A stretch of 9,658 nucleotides of DNA from Methanomicrobiales archaeon (GCA_012798365.1 JAAZNH010000105.1:1-9658); one strand, 5' to 3'. Counted from the stretch's first letter, positions 1 to 6,631 are shown. The notes: a model not told the origin generated them from the letters alone. A program made the numbers and translations.

Positions 1-1020
1 ATCGAGGCCCATGCCCGTATCGAGCGGTTCCACGAGCTCCAGAAGCCCCGCGACCTCTGGTTCCAGGAGATGGAGCCGGGGGTCATCCTCGGGATGAAGA
101 CGACCGCGCTTGACCGCGTTGGTATCTACGTGCCTGGCGGCCGGGCAGCGTACCCGTCGTCAGCCCTGATGTGTGCCGTCCCGGCATGGGTCGCCGGCGT
201 GAAGGAGGTCTGTGCCTGTTCACCCCCCGCGATCAAGCCCCTGACGCTTGTGGCCCTGGACATTGCCGGTGTCACCGAGATCTACAGTGCAGGCGGTGCA
301 CAGGCAATCGCTGCGATGGCACTGGGAACCGAATCCATCCGTCCCGTACAGAAGATCGTCGGCCCGGGGAACATCTATGTCACGCTTGCCAAGATGATGC
401 TCCGCGAGCACGCCGAGATCGATTTCCCGGCCGGCCCAAGCGAGATCGGGATCATTGCGGACAGCACCGCCAACCCCCGCATCGTTGCAGCGGATGTGCT
501 TGCCCAGGCAGAACATGACCCGAACGCGGCCTGCATCCTCATCACGACCGACAAGGCCCTTCCCGCAAAAGTCGGAAAAGAGATCGACAAGATGGTCGCA
601 GCCGCGCCACGCAAAGAGATCATAGTCGAGGCCCTGAAGAACTCCGGCTACACGGTGGTCTCTGATATTGACGAAGCCTGTGCAGCTTCCGATGTAGTTG
701 CACCCGAGCACCTCTCGATCCAGGTAGCCGATCCTCTTGATGTTGTCACGAAGGTGAAAAATGCCGGCGCCATTTTTGTCGGGAAGTATTCCGCGGTTGC
801 CTGCGGGGACTACGCTGTCGGCACCAACCACTGCCTTCCGACAGCAGGGTACTCAAAGATGTATTCCGGTCTTGAGGTGAACCACTTCTGCAAGACTGCA
901 TCGGTCGAGATGATCAGCCGCGACGGGCTTGAAGCTATCGGGGACATCGTCGAGACAATCGCGACTGCCGAGGGTCTCCACGCCCACGCACAGTCGGTCC
1001 GGGTCCGGCGCGAACTCTGA
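1..1020 (+). CDS. hisD: Histidinol dehydrogenase, 5'-truncated by the window edge
   Basis: This enzyme oxidises L-histidinol to L-histidine in two NAD-dependent steps, the last steps of histidine synthesis, in the cytoplasm. The frame is open from base 1, so the visible 339 residues lack roughly the first 90 of a family protein of about 430. The ATG at 70 is internal: the codons before it already read family sequence (FHELQKPRDLWFQEM). Recognisable blocks are VGIYVPGG, the VGPGN motif, and FPAGPSEIG. By comparison with the E. coli enzyme, the zinc ligands are Gln (505-507) and His (514-516) in AQAEHDP, Asp (808-810) in GDYAVGTNH, and His (985-987) in EGLHAHAQ. The catalytic Glu-His pair (706-711) lies in APEHLS. 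All key residues are present, so the gene looks functional. No other his gene is visible; the gene after it is convergent. Confidence 0.97.
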   Translation: MEAHARIERFHELQKPRDLWFQEMEPGVILGMKTTALDRVGIYVPGGRAAYPSSALMCAVPAWVAGVKEVCACSPPAIKPLTLVALDIAGVTEIYSAGGAQAIAAMALGTESIRPVQKIVGPGNIYVTLAKMMLREHAEIDFPAGPSEIGIIADSTANPRIVAADVLAQAEHDPNAACILITTDKALPAKVGKEIDKMVAAAPRKEIIVEALKNSGYTVVSDIDEACAASDVVAPEHLSIQVADPLDVVTKVKNAGAIFVGKYSAVACGDYAVGTNHCLPTAGYSKMYSGLEVNHFCKTASVEMISRDGLEAIGDIVETIATAEGLHAHAQSVRVRREL

Positions 1021-1038
1021 TCCGGAATACCAACGCGC

Positions 1039-1051
1039 TTTTCCTTTTTTT
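1039..1051 (+). terminator. Oligo-T terminator of hisD
   Basis: A pyrimidine tract of four T, two C and seven T lies 19 bases after the hisD stop codon. Archaeal RNA polymerase commonly terminates at such T-rich tracts without needing a hairpin, and no strong hairpin precedes this one. Confidence 0.6.
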
Positions 1052-1130
1052 CACATTCTGTAAGGTACTGCACCATGACCACAACCTGGTGCAGGTAACC
1101 TGATCTGGTTGATATTTCACAACCGCGATC

Positions 1131-1255
1131 TGTTTTTTCCGGAAAAATCACAAGTCGGTTGAAACTGAAAAATCAGATCGTGATTGATCCGGATCAGGTT
1201 TTCAATCGCGATCACTGTTGCGCTTGAAAAATCAAAATCGAAAGTCGATTGAAAA
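1131..1255. repeat. 125-base intergenic repeat, copy 1
   Basis: It matches 1412-1536 at a constant offset of 281 bases with five mismatches by my count: 1133, 1157 and 1197-1199. It starts with a near-perfect copy of the palindrome core. It contains an inverted repeat: 1176-1187 pairs with 1202-1213 over 12 positions including one G-T (G-U in RNA) pair, around a 14-base loop. The loop itself begins inside the 12-base palindrome TGATCCGGATCA (1185-1196). Three of the five mismatches lie in the loop and none in the stem. Confidence 0.9.
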
Positions 1256-1270
1256 ATTTTTGGCACGATC

Positions 1271-1290
1271 TGATTTTTCCGGAAAAATCA
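1271..1290. repeat. Middle copy of the 20-base palindrome, possibly a decayed repeat unit
   Basis: TGATTTTTCCGGAAAAATCA is a perfect 20-base palindrome here and at 1412-1431; the version at 1131-1150 has one change (T for A at the third base). The three start at 1131, 1271 and 1412, so spacings are 140 and 141 bases. All three are followed by CAA-TC-type sequence. After about 1300 the middle unit only weakly resembles the other two, so it may be a diverged third repeat unit. Confidence 0.75.
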
Positions 1291-1411
1291 CAACTCACTT
1301 GCAAAAAGGTAAGCTGATCTGCAATAACCGGCAAAATGTCTTTCCGACGTGGTCCCCAATTATTCTTCGGATTTTTAATCATGATCCGATTTTTCTGTAT
1401 AAATCAGATCC

Positions 1412-1536
1412 TGATTTTTCCGGAAAAATCACAAGTCGATTGAAACTGAAAAATCAGATCGTGATTGATCCGGATCACCATTTCAATCGCGATCACTGTT
1501 GCGCTTGAAAAATCAAAATCGAAAGTCGATTGAAAA
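1412..1536. repeat. 125-base intergenic repeat, copy 2
   Basis: This is the second copy of the repeat at 1131-1255. It begins with a perfect 20-base palindrome (1412-1431). The stem arms lie at 1457-1468 and 1483-1494, identical to copy 1, while the loop differs at 1478-1480. A 12-base subrepeat, AGTCGATTGAAA, occurs twice inside the copy (1433-1444 and 1523-1534). Similarity to copy 1 ends after 1536. Confidence 0.9.
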
Positions 1537-1565
1537 TGCAGGATACTGCAAAGCAGTTCCTGCAA

Positions 1566-1584
1566 GTGGGTATGAAATACCCAC
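1566..1584. repeat. Short perfect hairpin
   Basis: GTGGGTAT and ATACCCAC form an 8-base-pair stem around a GAA loop. A second small inverted repeat, GAAACC/GGTTTC with a 4-base loop, lies at 1615-1630. Neither is followed by a T tract on either strand, so neither is an obvious terminator. Role unknown. Confidence 0.5.
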
Positions 1585-1734
1585 AAATTTCCGACAGGAT
1601 CTGTTTTATTGGGAGAAACCTTGCGGTTTCATCTCTTGGTCCTGGATCGGAGACCTCGAAGACCTGAAGAGGGGCGAAGCCGACCTTCATGGTCTGATGA
1701 CCTGCCTGACCCGGAACTCGTGGTGTCCGCTCTT

Positions 1735-1751
1735 AAAAAAAACCATAAAAA
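1735..1751 (-). terminator. Oligo-T terminator of the four-gene operon
   Basis: Read on the minus strand, about 40 bases beyond the stop codon of the last operon gene, there is a run of five T, then a run of eight T. This is the form of an archaeal intrinsic terminator. With the hisD terminator it would leave the repeat region between them largely outside both flanking transcripts. Confidence 0.6.
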
Positions 1752-1793
1752 CCGGAAGCGGGAGGGTGCTGTGCACCAGATGTCCGCCCTGGA

Positions 1794-2414
1794 TTACCGT
1801 TTCCGGCTCGCGACTGCACCAAGGAGCAGTACGGCAAACACAAGCGCCGCAACCGGTACTGCCGGGGAAAGCGGGGTTTCGACTTCCTTATCCACGGCCG
1901 GCTGGAACGTCACCTGAGTAACGGCTGTTTCCTGGGGATTGGAGCGGAGCCGGTCGAGCGGCGATCCCACAACATACACGGAGTATGTCCCGGGCTTCAG
2001 GTTCCCTACGATGATTGACGTATCCCATTCATAGGTCCAGGTGCCATCCTTCATCGCAACCGGTGCCGTGGTAAAAAGGCCCCGCCCGGCAGCGATATTC
2101 AGGTTCTCAAGCGAGACGCCGCGGGGGTCAAGATCCGGTCCCGTGACAAAGAGGTAGACGGCGATCGTATTGATGCCGGTGACGGTGCCGTTTAAGATAA
2201 CGGTATCGCCAATATGGGCTTGTGAGGGTGAGGCAAAGATGGTGATCGCCGGCGGTGGCGGGGGCGCGCCTCCGGTGATATTGACACCCGGCGCAACCGG
2301 GATGCCGGCAACCGGCAGGCAGAGGACGCCGGTTGCGAGCAGGGCCAGGAGAAGGACCATCCATCGCATATGAACAGGTTGTCGTTTTCCTCCTTTAAGC
2401 CCTGCGATATGCAT
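1794..2414 (-). CDS. Small S-layer-like surface protein, secreted and membrane-anchored
   Basis: This 206-residue protein has an N-terminal signal region (positively charged start, then a hydrophobic run MVLLLALLATGVLCLPVAG). A Pro-rich linker follows, then one beta-rich extracellular domain, and a C-terminal transmembrane helix ending in RKR. The domain pattern (VYLFVTGPDLDPRGVSL, then DGTWTYEWDTS, then LKPGTYSVYVV) resembles repeats of Methanomicrobiales S-layer-like glycoproteins. This is family resemblance from memory, not a search. Sequons NIT and NGT could be N-glycosylated. I start at 2414, two bases after the ATPase stop, with GGTGA ten bases upstream. An ATG at 2369 would give a tighter signal peptide and cannot be excluded; the AAGGAGG before it is 19 bases away, too far. 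It is the last gene of the operon. Confidence 0.8.
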   Translation of the reverse strand: MHIAGLKGGKRQPVHMRWMVLLLALLATGVLCLPVAGIPVAPGVNITGGAPPPPPAITIFASPSQAHIGDTVILNGTVTGINTIAVYLFVTGPDLDPRGVSLENLNIAAGRGLFTTAPVAMKDGTWTYEWDTSIIVGNLKPGTYSVYVVGSPLDRLRSNPQETAVTQVTFQPAVDKEVETPLSPAVPVAALVFAVLLLGAVASRKR

Positions 2415-2416
2415 GT

Positions 2417-3718
2417 TCAGAACTTCACCACCATGACTGCTTCTTCTTCCTTTTTCAGCTCGCCTTTGAGGTGTTCTGCATCGAACTCGTAGCCTTCCCA
2501 CGGGTTGTAGTCTTCATAGAGCTCGCACTTGTCAAGCATATCCACAAACTCCTTGAGGAAGATCCGCGGAATGATGTCCACGCGCCCGCCAAACCGGGTC
2601 GTGATCTTCCGGATCATGGCCCGGATGAACCGGTGGGAAATCCTCTCGCGGTCCGGCTCGGTATATGCCTGCGCATAGACGTCAACAACCCGGAGGGCGA
2701 CCTGTTCGAGCTTGGATGTGTCAAATTTCGAAAGAACGATCTGGGGCTGGCGGGGATTTTTGAACCCGTCGGTCTGGACAATGCTGATCCGGTCGTAGAG
2801 CGGGGGGACTGACCGGATCCCGCGGGAACCGTCGTACATCGCCGGAGTACCGGTGAAGAGGAAGTAGGTCCGGGGCATCTCTCCCCGGTCCAGGGCATCG
2901 ATGATCTGGACAAGCGTCTGGTAGCCCTTCTCCCGCTGGCTCCGCTGGAGCCCCTGCGTGACCTCCATCTCGTCAACAGCGATCGCAATCCCGCTGTAGC
3001 CGGCCCCGTGGATGACTGCCACAAGGCCCCGGAGGAAGAGGAACGCGATCGAGTCATCAATATCGCCCCGGATCCCGGCTTTTACCTTGAAGTCCCTCCC
3101 GATATTGGGCTCCGCGGAGATCCAGCCAAGGGCTGCCTGCGCCAGCTGGAAATCCCCGGCATTGTTCGCCCGGTAATAGGTGCGCAGGGCCGCAGCAAGG
3201 GCCGAGTTCACTTCAGAGATGCCCGCAAGCGCAGCCTCAATCTCCTTTCCGGTGGCCTCCTCAAGTGCTGCATCGGCCAGTTCCCCGCCGCTGACCGAGA
3301 GGATCCGCTCCTCGATCCGGTAGAGCCAGTTGTCCACGATCGTTTTGAGGGCGTGTTCCTCCTCCTTTGTCCGGAGCCCGGCGCAGACCTGCTGGTAGAT
3401 ACTCTTTACTTTGTGGAGGGGAGCCTGCGATGAGATGACAACGTGAGATGTAACAAAGCCCTTCTCCCGTGCAATCTCCAGCGACCGGGCAACAAGGAAG
3501 GTCTTGCCACTCCCGTATTCGCCGCGGATGAACTTGGTATCCCCGCCGCCCTGGGAAACATAGTCCAGCTGCTTTGCAATGACTCCTTCCTCGATATCAA
3601 GCCCGACGGCGATCCGCTCAAGCCCGCCCGCCGGTACGGTCCCGCGCCGGAGGGCATTGATGATATTGATGCTGGCAAGCCGGGTCTTGTCCATCCGTTC
3701 AGGTTCCGGTATATTCAT
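2417..3718 (-). CDS. BrxC/BrxD-type P-loop ATPase (DUF2791 family)
   Basis: This 433-residue ATPase resembles the family once named DUF2791, which includes the BREX phage-defence ATP-binding proteins BrxC and BrxD. Walker A is GEYGSGKT (66-73). Walker B is GIAIAVDEME, with Asp249-Glu250. A sensor-like strand FLFTGTP sits at 286-292. A long helical insert (about 110-200) separates Walker A and B, and the C-terminal 100 residues look helical. There is no signal or membrane segment, so it should be cytoplasmic. The start at 3718 has GGAGG nine bases upstream and overlaps the TPR gene end by 20 bases; the ATG at 3694 lacks such a site. No BREX methylase, PglZ, BrxL or helicase gene is visible. 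Its substrate is unknown; DNA or a protein complex on DNA is an inference from the family. Confidence 0.85.
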   Translation of the reverse strand: MNIPEPERMDKTRLASINIINALRRGTVPAGGLERIAVGLDIEEGVIAKQLDYVSQGGGDTKFIRGEYGSGKTFLVARSLEIAREKGFVTSHVVISSQAPLHKVKSIYQQVCAGLRTKEEEHALKTIVDNWLYRIEERILSVSGGELADAALEEATGKEIEAALAGISEVNSALAAALRTYYRANNAGDFQLAQAALGWISAEPNIGRDFKVKAGIRGDIDDSIAFLFLRGLVAVIHGAGYSGIAIAVDEMEVTQGLQRSQREKGYQTLVQIIDALDRGEMPRTYFLFTGTPAMYDGSRGIRSVPPLYDRISIVQTDGFKNPRQPQIVLSKFDTSKLEQVALRVVDVYAQAYTEPDRERISHRFIRAMIRKITTRFGGRVDIIPRIFLKEFVDMLDKCELYEDYNPWEGYEFDAEHLKGELKKEEEAVMVVKF

Positions 3719-5513
3719 ACACTTCTCCCTCCTCGCCTACCCCTTTCTTCTCGATGACCGACAGCCCCTGCGCCGCCGCTTTCTGGATAAGTGCATTCAC
3801 CATGCCGACAACCCGGCGGGTCCCGAGCACCTTGCGCAGGTCCATCTCGGTTGCGGTGCGGTGGGCTTTGAGGAACTCAAGCAGTTTCTGCTCCGGGTCG
3901 GTAAGGCCGGCGAGGTTTGCCATGGCACGGGGTGGGACGGCAGGCTCTTTTCGCCGGTGCGCCGGTTTTGCATGGAGGATTGGCCGGTCGGCTACGGATC
4001 GCTCCTTGCAGGCCCGGATAAGCCCGAGGAAATCTTCCAGGCGCAGGGCGCGGGAGGGTTCCGGCAGGACATCCATGCCCGCAAGACAGAGATATTTGCA
4101 TCCGGCAAAATCCATCTCTTCAAGAGCATTGGATGCGGTGATGAAAAAAGCCATTGCAAGCAGTTCAAGACCGTCCGTACCCAGCGACGCCCTCCGTTCC
4201 TCGAGGCGTTTTGTCAGCTGTTCCATCAGGCGGCGGAGCCGGTACATCCGGATTGACTTATCCACGATGGCTGCGGCAACGCGGGTGAGGTCGCCCCCTT
4301 TCCTGACATTTGCAAGGATATAGAGCATCACCTTCTCGCATTCCCGCTCCTCTCCCTGGTCAATGAGGAAGCGGGCATACTCAAGGCCTCCGGTCAAAAA
4401 GTCGGACCGGTACGCCCGGTAGAACCAGGACCGGGCCTCCGGGGAATTGCCCCCATCAAGGTAGTAATGCGCTGTCTCAAGCAGGCTTGCGACATTCACG
4501 TCACCGGAAACGAGGTCAAGGAACCGGCGCTCTGCCCCTGCCTTGTCGGGATGGCTTTTGACAAAGTGGCGGTACCTGCTGATGATATGCCGGAGCTGTT
4601 CGAGATCGTTTTTCGCTGCCAGTTCATCCCGTACAAGAGTTTCGAACGCGGTTTCTGCACGGGCCAGCTGGCCGTCCTTTGCAAGGATCTCGCATTCAAA
4701 AAGGCGGTACCGGGGATTCGCGGAGTGCTCAAGGAGCCGGCGGGTTGCATCAAGTGCCCCTTTAAGGTTGCCACTGGCGTCCTGGAGCAGGACAAAGTCA
4801 AAGAGGATCTCCTCGTCCGGGTCATCGCAGGTATGGGCCGCGTAGGCCTCAATCGATGCGGGCAGGTCATAGCGGGAGAGGGCGTCCAGGTATTTCCTGA
4901 GGAGTTTTTTATCCTTTGTTGCCCGGTACGCGGCACAGGCAGCTTCCGCAGCCATTTTGTGATCTTTGGTCTTTCCCAGCGCATCGATGTACTCGTGGCC
5001 TTTTTCCGCCCCCTCGCCCAGGACGGCATGGGTTTTTAATGCCTCGGCAGCTTCGCCGGTCTCAATGAGGGCCCGCATAAGGCTGCGGACATCCTCGGGT
5101 CTCCTGCCGATCTGGACCAGGCGGCGGAGGACCCGCAGAGCTCCCCCGTAGTCCCGTCGTCCGAGCAGGTACCCGGCATAACTCCGGAGGGCATCCTGGT
5201 TCGTGGGGTCCAGGTGGACCGCGGTTGCATACTCCGCTATGGCGCCTTCATCGCCCCTTGCTTCGAGCACCTTTGCCAGGTAACTATGGACATAGGAGGA
5301 GTCCGGCATCTTGCGGGCCAGGTCAAGGAACGCGGCTTCTGCATCCTCGAGCCTGCCGGTGAGGAAGAGGTTGGTTGCAGCAAGGACCTCGACAGCCGGA
5401 TCGTGCCCGGCTTCAAGAATGACCTGGCAGTACTTCAGGGATTCAAGATATCTCCCGTCTTCAAAAAGGCGGAATGCCTCTTTCTTACGCTCCTCGGGGG
5501 TGGCGGGAATCAT
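3699..5513 (-). CDS. TPR protein with C-terminal winged-helix-like domain
   Basis: This 604-residue protein is built almost entirely of paired helices. The first 170 residues are clear tetratricopeptide repeats (for example GRYLESLKYCQVILEAGHDP and DEGAIAEYATAVHLDPTNQD); more diverged repeats run to about 490. A charged, Pro-rich linker (about 505-535) leads to a C-terminal domain of about 70 residues. That domain has helix-helix-helix-strand hairpin character (LTDPEQKLLEFLKAH, then TEMDLRKVLG, then VVGMVNALIQKAAAQG, then strands ending VYEYTGT), typical of winged-helix DNA-binding folds. I choose the ATG at 5513 because it overlaps the glycosyltransferase stop as ATGA and the protein begins at once with TPR-like sequence; the upstream in-frame ATG at 5606 would run 31 residues through the glycosyltransferase gene. 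There is no signal or membrane segment. Its end overlaps the ATPase start, which suggests the two act together. Confidence 0.82.
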   Translation of the reverse strand: MIPATPEERKKEAFRLFEDGRYLESLKYCQVILEAGHDPAVEVLAATNLFLTGRLEDAEAAFLDLARKMPDSSYVHSYLAKVLEARGDEGAIAEYATAVHLDPTNQDALRSYAGYLLGRRDYGGALRVLRRLVQIGRRPEDVRSLMRALIETGEAAEALKTHAVLGEGAEKGHEYIDALGKTKDHKMAAEAACAAYRATKDKKLLRKYLDALSRYDLPASIEAYAAHTCDDPDEEILFDFVLLQDASGNLKGALDATRRLLEHSANPRYRLFECEILAKDGQLARAETAFETLVRDELAAKNDLEQLRHIISRYRHFVKSHPDKAGAERRFLDLVSGDVNVASLLETAHYYLDGGNSPEARSWFYRAYRSDFLTGGLEYARFLIDQGEERECEKVMLYILANVRKGGDLTRVAAAIVDKSIRMYRLRRLMEQLTKRLEERRASLGTDGLELLAMAFFITASNALEEMDFAGCKYLCLAGMDVLPEPSRALRLEDFLGLIRACKERSVADRPILHAKPAHRRKEPAVPPRAMANLAGLTDPEQKLLEFLKAHRTATEMDLRKVLGTRRVVGMVNALIQKAAAQGLSVIEKKGVGEEGEVYEYTGT

Positions 5514-6241
5514 GCACGGCTCTTGCAGAACCGGACCCGGACAAGACCGGCCAGCATCCGGATCATGTCCCGCTTCTGCACGCGGGAATCCCCTTTGTTC
5601 TGCCATTCGATGGGAACTTCGATTACCGAGAACCCGGCATTCTTCATGCGCCAGAGCAGTTCGACATCAAACTCGAATCCCCGCGCAACCATCAGCGGGA
5701 GGACGGCATCGGCTGCCTGTTTTGAGAAGACCTTGGCCCCGCACTGGGTGTCATGGTAGGTGAGGCCGAAGAGGAGGCGGATAAGCAGGTTGAATCCCCG
5801 GCTCTCGACCTGGCGCATTACGCTCTGTTTCACGGTCATGGTGGCCCCGTCCACCCAGCGGGACCCGATCGCCCCGTCGGCACCGCGGAGGGAAGCAAAG
5901 AGCCGGAGCATCTCCTCCATGCTGGTGGACCCGTCGGCATCCACGTATCCCACGAGCGGGGCCTGTGCCTCACGGAGCCCGGCCAGGACCCCTCCGCCTT
6001 TCCCGAGGCGGTGATCGAACCGGAGGCAGCGGATCACGAGATCGGCCCGGCGGGCAGCGATCGCGTCAACGATCTCCGCAGTGCGGTCAGTGCCGTCACA
6101 GACCACGATCAGTTCCCCGTCGAACTGCCTGATGGAGTCAAAGAAGAGCGTTATCCGTCTCTCCTCGTTATACGCGGGGATGACCAGGCTCATGTTCGGG
6201 ATGGTGTTTCCCGTGGTTGTTTCTGCAGTGTTCGGGGTCAT
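5510..6241 (-). CDS. Family 2 glycosyltransferase, Alg5/DPM1-like
   Basis: This is a 243-residue GT-A fold enzyme that probably moves a sugar from a nucleotide sugar onto a polyprenyl (dolichol) phosphate at the inner membrane face. The family start LVIPAYNEE is at 19-27, and the metal- and nucleotide-binding DAD is at 101-103 in GYVDADGS. The Alg5-like block DTQCGAKVF and the FEFDVELLWR block follow. There is no transmembrane helix, so it would be cytoplasmic or peripheral. The donor sugar cannot be told. The ATG at 6241 gives a 16-residue Thr/Asn-rich extension; the ATG at 6193 fits the usual family start. Neither has a clear ribosome-binding site, so the start is open. It is the first operon gene; its stop overlaps the TPR start by four bases. 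A role in protein or surface glycosylation is plausible given the sequons in the operon's last gene. Confidence 0.88.
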   Translation of the reverse strand: MTPNTAETTTGNTIPNMSLVIPAYNEERRITLFFDSIRQFDGELIVVCDGTDRTAEIVDAIAARRADLVIRCLRFDHRLGKGGGVLAGLREAQAPLVGYVDADGSTSMEEMLRLFASLRGADGAIGSRWVDGATMTVKQSVMRQVESRGFNLLIRLLFGLTYHDTQCGAKVFSKQAADAVLPLMVARGFEFDVELLWRMKNAGFSVIEVPIEWQNKGDSRVQKRDMIRMLAGLVRVRFCKSRA

Positions 6242-6377
6242 GGTGATGCGGGAGAGCAGGAGCTGCCGGCACAGGGGAGCCGTGCACGTGCAGGGATGGT
6301 ACTACTAAGTTCGCCGGTTCTGCCAATAACATTACTGGTGCAAAACCCGGTGCACTCCTTACGGGTGCCGGACCGGA
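6242..6377 (-). promoter_or_regulatory. Leader and probable promoter region of the four-gene operon
   Basis: This 136-base gap is the only room for a promoter directly ahead of the glycosyltransferase. The best TATA-like stretch on the minus strand is TAATGTTATT near 6333-6324, which would put transcription start near 6300 and leave a leader of about 60 bases. A perfect 10-base palindrome, TGCACGTGCA (6283-6292), sits in that leader and could be an operator. Read-through from the 76-residue gene upstream is also possible, since no clear T tract separates them. Confidence 0.3.
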
Positions 6378-6608
6378 CTACTGGTGCTTGAGGATGTGCT
6401 GGCCGAGTTTTGTGCCGGGCCGGTACTTCTCGGCCATGGCGAGGGCTGTTCTCCGCAGATCGTTGTGCTCCACAATACAACTCTCCGGGGGCGGGCTCTT
6501 GCGGAGTATCTGGGAGGTGTTCTCGGTGATCTGGATAAGTTCGGTTGCGATGACTGCATTGAGCCAGATGAGGTCGGCAAGCATCTCTTTTGTGTCTTTG
6601 TCCTGCAT
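6378..6608 (-). CDS. Small protein of unknown function, 76 residues
   Basis: I do not recognise this protein. It is likely real because it has an AT-rich promoter-like site just upstream and a protein-like composition. The first half (about 7-35) should form one long amphipathic helix (LADLIWLNAVIATELIQITENT), which could mediate dimerisation. The second half is basic and helical, after a Pro-Pro turn. There is no signal peptide, membrane segment or cysteine pair; a single Cys lies near residue 44. No strong ribosome-binding site precedes the ATG. It sits 136 bases upstream of the glycosyltransferase on the same strand and diverges from the thioesterase. The overlapping plus-strand frame (6384-6665) reads as a shadow. 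Confidence 0.6.
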   Translation of the reverse strand: MQDKDTKEMLADLIWLNAVIATELIQITENTSQILRKSPPPESCIVEHNDLRRTALAMAEKYRPGTKLGQHILKHQ

Positions 6609-6631
6609 ACAGCAGAAGATGGAACCTCTCT

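Larger units (their letters stand above)
1021..1793. other. AT-rich repetitive spacer between convergent genes
   Basis: These 773 bases separate hisD (plus strand) from the surface-protein end of the minus-strand operon, so both flanking units end here. I see no convincing gene. The open frames on both strands run through duplicated DNA: the frames opening at 1218 and 1499 begin with the same 12 residues because they start inside two copies of one repeat. The spacer holds two 125-base repeats, three palindrome copies, fourteen GATC sites between 1102 and 1494, and a short hairpin at 1566-1584. Base composition from about 1100 to 1540 is clearly more AT-rich than the flanking genes. From about 1590 it becomes more GC-rich and non-repetitive. 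Confidence 0.75.

Noticed and set aside
1131..1536. CRISPR array
   Set aside because: The repeats are 125 bases long and only two full copies exist, with no regular short repeats and spacers and no cas genes nearby.
1131..1536. Archaeal replication origin
   Set aside because: It is AT-rich and repetitive, but no cdc6/orc gene or recognisable origin-recognition box is visible, and it lies between convergent genes.
1493..1690. Minus-strand frame with a Cys-rich stretch (CGYFIPTCRNC) that recalls a metal-binding motif
   Set aside because: It crosses the 1566-1584 hairpin and ends in repeat DNA, has only a weak ribosome-binding site, and matches no family I know. The cysteines are most likely incidental.
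1218..1921. Plus-strand open frames at 1218-1508, 1499-1921 and 1609-1917
   Set aside because: The first two start at identical sequence inside the two repeat copies and read through palindromes. The products lack protein-like composition, and the last two run into the end of the minus-strand surface protein.
2415..2501. Upstream ATG at 2501 for the surface protein
   Set aside because: It would put 29 Arg-rich residues ahead of the signal peptide, all inside the ATPase gene; the ATG at 2414 has GGTGA at a fitting distance.
2417..3718. A complete BREX system
   Set aside because: Only the ATPase resembles a BREX component. No PglX, PglZ, BrxL, BrxA, BrxB or helicase gene is present in the window.
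5514..5606. Upstream ATG at 5606 for the TPR protein
   Set aside because: The extra 31 residues overlap the glycosyltransferase end out of frame, while the ATG at 5513 forms a standard ATGA overlap and starts at the TPR-like region.
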